Shown here: positions 47,944-58,860 of the stretch, one piece after another
How positions within the stretch are numbered: position 1 is the stretch's first letter
Layout: every line of letters starts with the position of its first letter
Position numbers and translations under genes: made by a program
Notes under the pieces: model-generated
What the model saw: the letters and a program-made list of their open reading frames with translations, nothing else
Database searches by the model: none
Told to the model about the DNA's origin: nothing
Assembly (NCBI RefSeq): GCF_032854445.1
Contig: NC_088307.1
Location: 3,598,001-3,662,000, forward strand
Source of the DNA: Liolophura sinensis
Lineage: Eukaryota; Mollusca; Polyplacophora; Chitonida; Chitonidae
DNA length: 64,000 nucleotides
Direction: 5' to 3'

Positions 47944-48208
47944 GTTTATTTATTTATTTGATTGATGTTTTACGCCGTACTCAAGAATATTTCACTTATA
48001 TGACGGCAGCCAGCATTATGGTTGGAGGAACCGGGCAGTGCCCTAAGGAAACCCACAACCATCCGCAGGTTGCTGGGAGACCTTCCCACTTACGGCCGGA
48101 GAGGAAGCCAGCATGAGCTGGACTTGAACTCACAGCGACCACATTGGTGAGAGGCTTCTGGGTCATTATGATGCACTACCGCGCTAACCAACTGAGCCAG
48201 GGAGGCCA
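47944..48208 (-). mobile_element. Full-length SINE with 13-bp target-site duplication
   Basis: Complete minus-oriented copy with AAAT-type tail, body and tRNA-like head ('TGGCTCAGTTGGTTAGCG'). 'CTTTTCAACTACT' flanks it exactly at 47931-47943 and 48209-48221. It lies in the 5' intron of ABHD14 copy B, just upstream of the first coding exon. Confidence 0.93.
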
Positions 48209-49181
48209 CTTTTCAACTACTAACTGTTCATGAGAGTAGTTTTTGCCCAGCTATTTTGCACAGCAGAGGAGATAAGACTTTCCATTTGTCCAGATTCTCA
48301 GTCAAGAATGACTTCTGGGCAGAGCTGCAGCATGCTGTTAGATTTAACGCAATGTCTGCTGTAAGTTCTAGTCTCAAAATTTGGACATTATGACAGCATG
48401 TCAAGTCAGAACTACATGTATAAACACTGTATAGGACAACTAGATCATCCCTCTGCTTGAAATGAGTTTATCCCGTATCAGCTAGGTTGATACCTGAAAC
48501 ATGACTCTCTGTATTTTGTGTTTTGATGTTGTCAGAGTTTCAACACTAGAAATCTGCCAGAGTGTACATGGTGGCAGTGAACAAAATGAAATTGGTGGCT
48601 TCCACAGCAACTATGATCCACATGTAACATGACATTAGTTTTTTTGAGAAACTACGAAAAGTGCTTCCGGTCTCGTCATTACTGAAGTGCTGTCAATATC
48701 TGCGGGAATTTGCACGCCTCCTGACATGACGAGTCGGCTTATATACATGTGCAAACATTCTCAGTATACAAGTTTGATAGAGCTCTTTGATGCGACCTCG
48801 TCTACGGCCGGGTGAAAGCATAGCAATGCGGTAGCGAACAGAGAAAATCAACAGCGGTCGATCTTTAATGGTTTTGAGACCATGCCCATGCCCTTATGCT
48901 CGGACCGAATCTGAGACCGACAGACCGACGTTCAGACCGGCTTTTACTTCTAGGCCGTGCGGCTAGACGAATATGTGGGCTAGCTCTAGAATTGTGCTAC
49001 ATGCTCGCACTCTCGTAAGCATCAAAGTTTCTGAAGCAATAAAAAATGGTTTCACGCCAGATAGCATCTACTGTATACACAGCACACGTCATGAACCCGA
49101 AGAAGAATCTACATCTTACCTGCCAGTTTCGTTTGCTGACTCTTGCAAAACTGAAACTTCGTGCTGTAAGAACTACCCTAC

Positions 49182-49240
49182 CTCTACGCGTAGAGAGCCA
49201 AACATCTCGCTGAGCAAGGGAGGTAACTTTTCAAATTCAT
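49182..49240 (-). other. Probable 5' non-coding exon of ABHD14 copy B
   Basis: Homologous to 37074-37135 upstream of copy A and ends at the same donor position (GAG|GTAGGG, GT at 49181-49180). Plus-strand 'CAAGGGAGGTAACTTTTCAA' corresponds to 'CAAGGGAGACAACTTTTCAA' in copy A. The plus-strand ORF 48973-49335 covers this but shows no family features. Confidence 0.5.
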
Positions 49241-49514
49241 TTGGGGTCCTACTACAAAGTGTGCGACCACAATCAAAAGTACCAGTTTATAGCGGAGGGG
49301 GCGGGGATACGTTTGCGTATGTTGTCCCCCGGTAAATGTTAACAAGCATCGCAGTTGATTTAAAGTGTCAGTTTGAATCTGATCAGTTCTTTGCAAATTA
49401 TAAACCTGGGCCACGAGGGCTCTATAAATGGCCATGTAAATCGTCGTCATATGACTGAAAAATTGTTGATTAAGCCATTAAAACTCATGTATACATACAA
49501 ACATGCATATATAT

Positions 49515-49605
49515 TCGAACCTCCTGGGCGTGGATTCGAACTCGCAACCTCACTGATCACATACCGCCGTGCTTACATCGCATGCGCTGATCTCCACGTT
49601 AACTT
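49515..49605 (-). mobile_element. tRNA-like segment, probable head of another SINE
   Basis: On the minus strand a B-box-like 'GAGTTCGAATCCACGCC' follows a GC-rich segment with an A-box-like 'GGAGATCAGCGCATGCG'. No full cloverleaf is evident. Confidence 0.4.
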
Positions 49606-50521
49606 TATATCAGTCACCACTGTACCAAATACTGGACTGGAATTTGGAACAACGCCAGGGTGACCAGGATCAAGATGATGAATGATACAGAGGTTGATCT
49701 GACCAAAAAAAAAAATTTTCAACCGTAATTGTTTCCATTGATACTTGAGACTTATGCATTCCATTTAGGCCTTTTTTTAATAATGCAAAACATGATTTAA
49801 ACCGATCTTGGCATCAAAACAGACGTTCCAGCCGTTAACCAAAATGGTCGTTTCGGGACAATAAACACGTGATCAATTTCCAAAACAGCGTTCAACTCAT
49901 ACCACCAAAGAACTGAGTCCATGTATACAAAGTACGAGGAGAAGTTAATCGTTTCCACGCAATGATGATGGAAAGACGCAAGGTGTGTTCTAGGGGAGTA
50001 AATCGCTAAACCCGTATCCAAAATTTGCACCGTGCTAGTTTATAAGTAAATCGACAATGGACTATAATTTCAAGCACGTTTACTGGCGAATGCCGATAAT
50101 AATTGGTTAAGCCCACGTGAGTACATTGTTTTTGTGCTTAGGCTAGGCCTAAGTGTTTTCGGTACTGTAGCTCTCCTACTCGGGTCCTGATGACGGACAG
50201 CTAGACACAGTAGAAGTGGCAGACAAACATATGGCGGATCCAGTTCAATCCAAAACTTGGCAACGGGGCGGGTTTCAGATGGAAAGAGGAGTTCTCGTAA
50301 GGACCATAAATGTTACAAGCATACGAAACTGTGGTACATAGCTATACTTCAATCCACAGAAAGGCCAAGCAAATTCAACTTTAGTGAAAACAGACATTTC
50401 TGTGACAAGCACGTACAAGCTCTTAAAACAGCACTGGGTCTAGCGCGCAAATGCGATTAATGTGAGTTTAAGTTCAGCACAATCTGCCGGTAGAACATTA
50501 CAGAGTCAAAGTAAGTTAATT

Positions 50522-51052
50522 TCTTTATTTGTTTTAGTGGTGTTTTGTACGCCATACTCAAGAAAGTTTCACTTATAGGACGGCGACCAGCATTATGGTG
50601 GGAGGAAACCAAGCAGAAACCCACGAACATCAGCAGGTTGCTAGCAGGCTTTCCCATGTACACTCAAAAAATAATCTGGTAATTTTAAGAGAAAGTCTGT
50701 TGTCTGAGTGATGCTAGAATGTATTCTGTTATTGCAGCAGATTATTCTGTTAAACATAACACACATATTCTATTAATTCAACAGAAATCTTCTGTTAGAC
50801 TAGACGGGGTATTATGTTAAATATGACAAAATATTGTGTTACAATAACAGAATACATTTTAGCATTACTTAGACAACAGATTTTCTGTTAAAATAACAGA
50901 TTAGGCCTAATTTGTTGAGTACATGGGGGCAGATCTGCTAGCAACTTGCGGATGATCGTGGTTTTCTGCCCGTTTTTCTCACACCACAATGCTGGTTACA
51001 ACAAGTGAAATATTCTTGAACAAGGTGTATAAAACGCCAATCAAATAAATGA
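50522..51052. mobile_element. 530-bp foldback element with SINE-module outer arms
   Basis: The left half (50522-50661) is a minus-oriented SINE 3' module and the right half (50919-51052) a plus-oriented one. Between them lie about 130-bp inner arms that mirror each other ('GTCTGTTGTCTGAGTGATGC' left, 'GCATTACTTAGACAACAGA' right; 'AATGTATTCTGTTATTG' left, 'CAATAACAGAATACATT' right). Paired landmarks all centre on about 50790. No coding capacity was seen and flanking duplications are unclear. Confidence 0.8.
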
Positions 51053-51173
51053 ATATATAAACCAGCATCGACTATGTAATGTTCCACCAACGATTCTCGG
51101 TTAAACAGTTAAAGACCAGTTAAATTACCAGTTAACCTTCATATTCTTCTTGTCATGGGATCTGAAAACCTGC

Positions 51174-51260
51174 CAGGTTTCCACCCACCATAATGCTGGC
51201 CGTCGCCGTATAAGTGAAAAAACTCTTGACAATGATTTAAAACCCAAATTAAATAAATAA
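51174..51260 (+). mobile_element. Short SINE 3' fragment
   Basis: Plus-oriented remnant with 'CCATAATGCTGGCCGTCGCC' and a decayed tail. Confidence 0.65.
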
Positions 51261-52784
51261 AGAAAATCTGAATCCGTAAAAATGGACACAAACAAAAGTA
51301 TAGGTATGCTGACCATAAATGTGTTAATTTTCCTATTTTTATAAAAAAAATTGCCGATGTGGGGTTAAGCAATAACCATTCATTCATGAAACAAATATAT
51401 CACAAGATGTATGACATTGTTTGCTCACAAATAAATGTTAGTAGAACAGGTATAGACATTTTTAAAAGTTAAATCTATATAGCGATATTTGAAATTGAAA
51501 TATTACAACATCTGCTTTGGTGGGTAATATCATAGGAAACTATTATATACTATTGTATATATGGGAAGTAGTTCGTGCGAAACTGAATGCGCATATATGA
51601 ATACGCACGTATGCAGAGAAACGGTCCAGAAAGCATAATTTGTGGACCATACATTTAAAATATTCAGTATGATAGGCATTTGATCACACCCAATAGTGAG
51701 ATATACGCGTATTCTTTAGTATAACGAAGGATTGGCCTTTGACGTCACTACAATGGGAAAATGAAGGCTTAACATCAATAATGACGATATCCAATATGCT
51801 GCCAAAAACAGATCATAGAAACCTTCTACACATAAGGAAAAATTTTTTTTTGACAAATGAATATATATCTGAATATTTCGAAGAGCTGTAAGATTAAATT
51901 TAAGAACCTTTTAAGATTAAATGAATTACGAAATACACGTATTGTCGTTTTAATTATCTTTGGCCTTGACTGACTGATTTCCATATCGACCATCAGCAAC
52001 CCGAAGTTGTTTTAGCCATATTTTTCCAGGGAACTCTTATACATTTACACTTCTTAAATAGAAATACAGGCACCTTTCTTAACGATTATAAATAGCGCCT
52101 TAGAGATGGGTGTATACATAATATCACCTAGGCATTATTTTATAGACATATTCATTCGCTGGAACTTAGTATGACATTGTGTGGAAAAAGTCAAGGATAT
52201 AGAAAAATGTGAATATACTGTATACAAAAAATATTGGGACAAAAGACAAAGGCAATATACATGATGTACGCAATATACATGTACGCATGCATGAGTGTGA
52301 ATTTGACTTTTATGCTACAACCTACTGGGATCTAAGCTAAGGAGAGCAAAACCAGTAAAGAGCCATCAGTCTGATACTTGAACACAAGGAGCAATCGAGG
52401 GCGCCGCCATGTTATCCGTTTTAAGTAATCAGGCGCAAGTTTTTCTATAACCCGAAGACGCAGCTATTTCCGCTAACGTCACCCAAATTCTGTTTTGCCT
52501 TTAATGATGTGGCCCTAGGGTGTACAAGCGACGCGAAATCGCGTTTCCGGTTGTTTAAACATGGAGCATTCCATGGTCGCACAGGAATTCCTGATTAAGA
52601 GTTGATTTATACAGTTACCAAGGAAGTCCATTTTCACCCCTCTTCCGAAATAACTCAAGATGTATTATTTGTTGATTGTCTTTCTTTTAATTATAGGCAT
52701 GAGGCGATAGCGCCATGTAGATGCAAATACAATTCTTCCGTGATATAAATTTGTTATTCCTGTGCCTGGCTTAGGTCAGATTAT
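51261..52784. other. Intergenic DNA without a recognised gene
   Basis: AT-rich, no supported ORF or array. A short plus-strand 'GCCGCCATG' near 52405 starts a frame of only a dozen codons. Confidence 0.45.
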
Positions 52785-52850
52785 TTATTCATTTATTTGA
52801 TTGGTGTTTTATGCCGTGCTCAAGAATATTTCACTTATATGACGGCGGCC
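52785..52850 (-). mobile_element. Very short SINE 3' end
   Basis: Only the last 65 bp of the SINE, from the AAAT-type tail to 'TATATGACGGCGGCC', where it stops abruptly. Confidence 0.75.
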
Positions 52851-53193
52851 TATGTCAGATTAAAGTAACGCTATAGCCTTATGCTGTTTGGTGGCCATCT
52901 TCATATTTTCCAAGCGCTCTTGGTGGCAGAAACATTTCAAGTCCGTATTTAATAATATACGCATTATTTTGGATTCACGTATGCAATCATTTTAGGAGCA
53001 AAACACACCGTCCATTTCATTAAACGTGCTGTGCGCACTTTTGGACCAGTCAAATATTAGATTCAAATTCTTCGATTGAACTATTAATTTGGGAAAAGAA
53101 GATGATCGCGAATATGGTAGGGTGCCTGTTTCAGCAGTGAAACTGTACAAATAGGACCAATCCTATTTTAAGATGATGTATCCTTGCACAATT

Positions 53194-53800
53194 TCATCTC
53201 AAAGAGTCTGTCAGGGCATTAGGAGGTGTCAGCCTATGACGTTGCACAAAGCCTATTGATACGGATGCCTCTACGTCATAGGCCACGAGGACACCAACTG
53301 CGGGGACTAATGCTTCAAGTAAATCGAAGTTCTCCATTTTAATCAGCATCTCGTCCTCGAGGCAATCAACTATCAGAAGCTCTCGCTTTTCCCAATCCAG
53401 GTAGAGTCCATTCCTGAGCTTAATATGCACGGAGCCCTCTTGCGATGTTGTGCTGGACACGCCCGGGATGTTAAGGCTTGTGCTGACGCCGTAGCCAATT
53501 TCGCTTTCACAGCGAGGCCCGAAGTCCAACAGCGTCCCCCATGATCGTCTGCCAACCTTGTCCACGTGGAAACTTCCCGCGCGCACGACACCTGTTGTGT
53601 ATTTGACGTAACAGTTAGGCGGTCCTTTCAGTTTGACGTCTGTCTCGAGCTCCCAGTACTGTTTTCCTGAGGTAGGCAACCATCTGCTATGACTTCCGAA
53701 GCACCCAGAATGTTATGTGGAAAATGACCATTAACCGACTCACCGTCTTCGCTAACGTGAAAGCAATTGTTTGTCGCCTGAGTGAACCTCAAGATCGGCG
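53194..53800 (-). CDS. B30.2/SPRY-domain protein, two 3' exons (partial)
   Basis: Exons 53744-53800 and 53194-53666 join across a 77-bp intron (donor G|GTGAGT, acceptor CCTACCTCAG|GA) to give 'CFHVSEDGKQYWELETDV'. This is the typical PRY-to-SPRY sequence in which a 'GxxYWE' strand follows a short HVSEDG-type segment. Later landmarks are 'YTTGVV', 'RSWGTLLDFG', 'NGLYLDWEKRELLIVD' and 'LLEALVPAVGVL', matching the hydrophobic strands and the terminal Pro of SPRY domains. The frame ends 'TDSLR' and stop at 53194. SPRY domains are protein-interaction modules found in TRIM ligases and many other proteins; no RING, B-box or other partner domain is visible, so a TRIM assignment is not justified. An upstream exon may be at 54814-54902. 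Confidence 0.7.
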
Positions 53801-53939
53801 CTGGAATGAGATGAAAATCAAGTTACCTACAATCTGGTCTGTCAAGACCTAAACACATGTACATCTATTGACTACAAGCGAAATGAATCCATACAGTCAT
53901 GAACTTTTTGCTGAAAAGACCCCTTGGCCAATTCCACAA

Positions 53940-54096
53940 AGTCAGTCTAGTTAAAATTTGAAATTCTATTTTAGACTTTATGTAAATTTTGAGTCAGTCT
54001 AGTCAAAATTTAAAATTCTAGTTTAAAGCTCATGTAATTTTTGAGTCGGTCTGGTCAAAATTTGAAATTCTATTTTAGAGTTAATGTAATTTTTGA
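53940..54096. repeat. 52-bp tandem repeat, three copies
   Basis: Units starting 'GTCAGTCTAGTTAAAATTTG' (next copies 'GTCAGTCTAGTC', 'GTCGGTCTGGTC') in the intron just upstream of the SPRY exons on the gene's strand. Confidence 0.9.
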
Positions 54097-54813
54097 GCCC
54101 ATATTTTAAAAATGTTGACGTCCTACCTTTGCATTGTTTAATGTTAAATGTGATGATGTCACAGCATTCTAAGTAATTCTAGACCAATGACGTGTAATAA
54201 ATGCAAGTAAGATCACTGCATTCTTTTTACCTAATTCGGCTTAAGCCATGGTGGCAGGGGACATGTAATTTGCTACTATTTCAGCATTTACATGAACAGT
54301 TAGAATAAAACTCTGGATGAGTAAATTGACAAGAAGTTGTATTTCGCCAGTTACGTTTGACCATTTGCTAACTATCACACTGTCATGGCGGCTCTGTTTT
54401 TCTCTCTATGCTGTACGTTTCAATTATATCATAAAAGTTACCATAGGACAAATGAATCGAAATGTCAGTAACTGTAACAAAAATTAAGTGAAGTGAATGT
54501 ACTTTTAACTTTTTGCTTCAAGTTAGCAATGGATCTGTGGAAGGACTAATATATGTAGGCCTGTGTGATTCTGAAAGAGTATGTAGGCATGCAAAAGCAG
54601 ATTAAACATCGGGTAAAGGCGGTGTTGGAAGAAGATGTGAGTTACCAGAATATAAAAGACTACATCATTGAAAGTAAAACCATAAAGAGGGAGGTAAATG
54701 TCGTAAAATGTGCTGCGGGTGTGATCAACATCAACAGTAAGCTCAGACATATATTAAGGAACAAGATGACGAAAGTTTAGCGAAGTGGTTTAATATTTAT
54801 TGAAGCAGAACAC

Positions 54814-54902
54814 CTGGAAAGGCGGGTGGTGTCGGCCAAGTGACAATCCTCGCGTTCTTTCCTTCCACTGTTATCGTGTATATAATGCATAGTTTCTCCA
54901 CT
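54814..54902 (-). CDS. Possible upstream exon of the B30.2/SPRY gene
   Basis: An 89-nt minus-strand segment between an AG at 54904-54903 and a donor CCAG|GTGTTC at 54814 reads 'VEKLCIIYTITVEGKNARIV' and ends 'TPPAFP'. Its phase matches the 53800 exon, joining to 'PPAFPAPILRFTQ'. The beta-strand pattern would suit the last strands of an FN3-like domain before SPRY, but this is a guess. The same stretch is open in another frame, so support is limited. Confidence 0.35.
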
Positions 54903-55356
54903 CTTGTATATCACGCATCCCATGTAACCAAGCCATGATTCAATTACCTGTGAGATCAACCAGGGCAGCGACGACAGTGTGCTAGTTGGCAAACAGTCAC
55001 ATTGAACAGGTGAAACCCGACCTCTTCTCAACTTACCCCCGTTATCGTTCTAATTGTTCATGCAGGTTAAATGCTAACTAACTGAGTAGGTGCAACCAAC
55101 TTGCCATGCATTTGTCTCAGTCATGAGACGCACGGCTGTCGCAGTGTTATTAAAGAAAATAGCCGCGAAAGTTGAGCAAAAAGAGCAAGTTGTTGAGCAA
55201 AAAGAGCAAGTTGTTTTAGATAAAGCTAAAAGCAATTATAGGAGGAATAAAAGCTTGGAACATGCTCACTTCCCTTTGATTTTATTGATTCAATTTGTAT
55301 TTAATTCCACCGACCTTTACCATGTACCTGACAAACATTCGGACATAAGAAAGTAG

Positions 55357-55440
55357 TTGAAACAGCGAGCACCGGATTCGAACCCGAGATCTCGTTGGCC
55401 AAGGATCAGATAGCGTTTTAAACATCTGAGAAAACGAATC
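55357..55440 (-). mobile_element. tRNA-like segment, probable SINE head or tRNA relic
   Basis: Minus strand has 'CTCGGGTTCGAATCCGGT', a strong B box with a paired T-arm. The region where an A box should lie is AT-rich and does not fold into a D-arm. Confidence 0.4.
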
Positions 55441-56516
55441 CTATACCTCTCGAGTTGATTTTGAACTCCTCTTTATAGGGTCAAACAGATGGACCTGTAT
55501 ATATTTAGAAAGTTCCCTTTTTGCCGTTTTTAGAAAGCACCTGACATATATTTTGTATTGTTAAAAATAAGACTTAATTTTGGAAAGATGAGACACATGC
55601 ATGTACATAACGGTAGATTATTACTCGATATTTCTCCCATGTCCAGACGACTTAGCCATGTTGGTTGCAAGGGAAAACAGTCCATCATCTCCTGTCCTTT
55701 GAATTTGTCTTTGATAACCCGGCTTTCAAGTCAACCCTATAGAAAAAGCGTGAAGTTAAAAGTAAATAAGTAATGGCACATGTATTATTATATAATAAAA
55801 GGGGACACAGAAGTCTATCGAACTGGGGTATATAATGAAAGGCGACCTAGGCCAAAAGATCCAACGCCCTTAGCTTTGCAGGTATTTAAAAAGGCTGGTA
55901 CCAGAGGTGAATGACAAATTTTAAAAAAGTAAATTGAACTTTTCACTGGAGAATGTTCAAAGGTATTTCATCTGATATATATGCATAAACGTTTTCATGT
56001 TTTTAAAGTGTATCAGGCCCAGAATTAAGAAGAGTAACATATTTAATTCACTCGCTACCTGCAGTGATGACCAACGATGTAGCATTCTTCGTCATGCATT
56101 CATAGAGCGAGTGAAATAGATGTGTTACTCATTTATATGTGAAGACGACATTTGCTATTGACTGAATAACACAGGGGTAAATTCTTTTAAATCGGGTTAA
56201 AATAATTAGTCCGACTTTGCAAGATGCATTGCAAGAATCTACACTTCTGATTGGATGGTTAACTCGGGGAGTTTTTCAGTATTTTTATTTTACTTTCAGG
56301 AAACAAAGAGAATAAAAATCTATATTGTGTTGATTTCGCCAGACTTAGCCAATGAGAAACTATTATTTCAAACTTCACCATTTTGGTTGATTAATTTCAT
56401 AGGATAGCAGCATTTAATTTAGTATTTTCTTTCCTTCTTCGATCCCCGAAGAAGAGAATATAAAAATGTCCATTTCGTGGTTCTGCAATTGTCATTAATA
56501 TCACTGTTTAGTTTTC
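55441..56516. other. Intergenic or intronic DNA without a recognised gene
   Basis: AT-rich. The ORF at 55558-55773 has no recognised features. Confidence 0.4.
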
Positions 56517-56527
56517 TATTTTATTGG

Positions 56528-56810
56528 TAGTCATGGGACCTCTCTTGCCTAGTGGTTAGCATGCTCAAACGCAGCAATGACCCTGGAGCCTCTCACCAGT
56601 ACGATTGCTGTGAGTTCAAGTCCAGGTCATGCCGACAACCTATTTGGCCGTACTTGGGAAGGTCTTCCAGCAGCCTGCGAATGGTCGTGGTGTATTTCCT
56701 CCGGGGTTCTATCCGGTTTCCTCTCACCTTCATGCTGGCCGCCGTCGTATACTATAGTAGTGAAATATTTTTGAGTACGACGTAAAGCACTAATCAGATA
56801 AATAAATAAA
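56528..56810 (+). mobile_element. Full-length SINE with 11-bp target-site duplication
   Basis: Plus-oriented, with tRNA-like head ('GCCTAGTGGTTAGCATGC'), B-box 'GAGTTCAAGTCC', body and AAAT tail. 'TATTTTATTGG' flanks it exactly at 56517-56527 and 56811-56821. The body carries a small insertion near 'GTCGTATACTATAGTAG'. Confidence 0.92.
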
Positions 56811-57150
56811 TATTTTATTGGCAGGTTCAGTTTTAATTTCGTAATGCGTACATAGTTCTGGAGAGCGGGTGGGAGTAGAATGTAACACGGGTTGCGTTAC
56901 GGCACTGAATACAGATGTCAGGATACCCTTTAACCAATGACACCGTCATCCTCATTTCTCAGAGATACGTATTCAGGTTATTGCACAGCATCTGTTAACG
57001 GTCGATACAGGCTATTTACCCACGAGATCAATAAAGATCACTGTTACCCGTGTAGATGCTGCTGAATTCTCCACACTTTAGCTTGTAGGCGTAGCTTATG
57101 CCGTAACCCGAGCATCGGCGTCATTGGCGTCCAATAACAAAGCAGTGTTA

Positions 57151-57484
57151 GGTGAGTGAGTGCTTGAGGTTTAACGTCGTGCTCAACAATTTTTCAGTCA
57201 TATGACGACGAAGGAATCCTTAGGGTGTATGCAATGTACCGCCTTGATGCAGGACGGATTTCCACCGCTCTTTTGTCCAGTGGTGCTTCACTGAGACGAC
57301 TTACTGAAGGCAAGTAAGCCGTACCGCCTTAGCCATTATACTGATACAGGTCAACCAGTCGTTGCACTATCCCCTTCATGCTGAACGCGGAGCGAGGAAC
57401 TGACAACTTCCTCTTTTAAAGTCTTAGGTGTGACTCGACCCAGAATTGATCCGGGATCTACCGCTCCCGAAGCGGACGCTCTAC
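57151..57484 (-). mobile_element. Second family of tRNA-derived SINE with 13-bp target-site duplication
   Basis: On the minus strand the head has A-box-like 'TGGTAGAGCGTCCGCTTCGG' and B-box-like 'GGGTCGAGTCAC'. The body is unrelated to the common family, and the end reads 'CAAGCACTCACTCACC'. 'CAAAGCAGTGTTA' flanks it exactly at 57138-57150 and 57485-57497. Confidence 0.9.
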
Positions 57485-58162
57485 CAAAGCAGTGTTAAGG
57501 GTGGTATCTTCAAAAGTACTGGATGTATTGATGTACAGTACCCATGTACAGTACACTAATACGAGTGGGGTATTCCACCGTTGATTCGCTGCATGCATAC
57601 TAAATACCATAAATTATAACTTCACGACTTACAGTGTACTGAGTATTACAAATTAGAATAAATAAACAAACTGTTAAGGGTGGTAGTGTAAAGGTTTCGA
57701 ATTGTGACATGATCTAAGATCTTTAATCCGATAATTTCTTTTAACTTGCATATCGTCTATATATATTCAGCTATCTGTAAAATCAATCACGCTATACGAA
57801 AACTTGCATTTCGTCTTTGAGACATTATACCACAAGCTCTACTCGTTCATTTGTTAGACGTCCATATTATTGCAAAGAAATGCAGTTAGAATACGTCTTC
57901 TGATTCACAGCCGGCAACTTAAAAGAAACAGACTGTAGCATGTCAGTTAAACGAAGGAAAAATTGCCTAAATCTGATTCTCGTATAAAAAGTGCCAAACT
58001 AAAGTTTTGCGTAGAACATTTTTGCGTAATTTCAAAGTATTGTTCAATTTTATGTATTCTGGCATTTAATTACTCCTTCAGGTATCCGATGTGTTACTTG
58101 AGCTGAACACTTTCTTCCTGTAGCAAGTTTATGCATGCATAAGCTGTTAATTCTGTATAAAT

Positions 58163-58165
58163 CCC

Positions 58166-58244
<79 letters not shown>
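58163..58244. repeat. (AT)n microsatellite
   Basis: About 40 AT units in a row, just before the TTTA-rich tail of a minus-oriented SINE. Confidence 0.98.
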
Positions 58245-58247
<3 letters not shown>

Positions 58248-58253
58248 TGTCTA

Positions 58254-58266
58254 CTCTTGTTAATAT

Positions 58267-58301
<35 letters not shown>

Positions 58302-58424
58302 TTTTCACTGATGTTTTATGCAGGAAATACTCAGAAATATTTCACTTATACGACGTTCGCCAGCATTATGATGGGAGGACACTAAGCACAGTCCGGGGAG
58401 ACTCACGACCATTCACAGGTTGCC
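58254..58424 (-). mobile_element. Headless SINE copy with long (ATTT)n tail
   Basis: Minus-oriented, with 'GAAATATTTCACTTATACGA' and 'CGACCATTCACAGGTTGCC'. The tail is eleven or more TTTA units. Confidence 0.8.
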
Positions 58425-58746
58425 ACGCTACACCTTACCATTATATATATATATATAAGCCTGTACAATCTTCTTATTGGCATATTTCTGATGATTACAA
58501 CATAGTGCTACGAAAAATTACTTCATTCGGAGTACTACTGACTCTGGTATTTAACCAGAAGCCATCCTGTAACTTTTATTGCAGCATTTTAAGGTTCTGT
58601 CATACATAGTAATAATAAAAAAATGATTGCAGCAAAGTAGTACACATCGTCTCATTTCTAAGGGGAAATCTCTTGTAAGCGAACTTTGCCCTGACAGTAT
58701 CACTGCCTGTCTTGTTAACACGGGCAGGCGGTTTGCTATAACCCTC

Positions 58747-58860
58747 CTTTCTCGCGATCACTCAAACCCGGCGCGTAAGAATTACGGCCCACGGGTCGAC
58801 AATTATGACCAAGTCTAGCGCCCCGGGGCGTAATAATCACGCGCATGCGTGGTGTACGGA
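58747..58860 (+). repeat. GC-rich interspersed repeat Z, copy 1
   Basis: Contains 'ATTACGGCCCACGGGTCGAC', 'CGCCCCGGGGCGTAATAATC' and 'GCATGCGTGGTGTAC'. It reappears in reverse at the right end of the window. Confidence 0.7.

Noticed and set aside
48973-49335. 120-codon plus-strand ORF
   Set aside because: It overlaps the conserved 5' exon of ABHD14 copy B on the other strand and the homologous place upstream of copy A does not keep the frame.
50231-50300. Possible first exon starting ATGGCGGATCCAG with donor CTC|GTAAGG
   Set aside because: About 22 codons without recognised sequence, and no second exon was identified.
54565-54780. 71-codon plus-strand ORF with helical, charged composition
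   Set aside because: Could be a fragment of a gene, but no family landmark or partner exon, and it lies in the region of the minus-strand SPRY gene.
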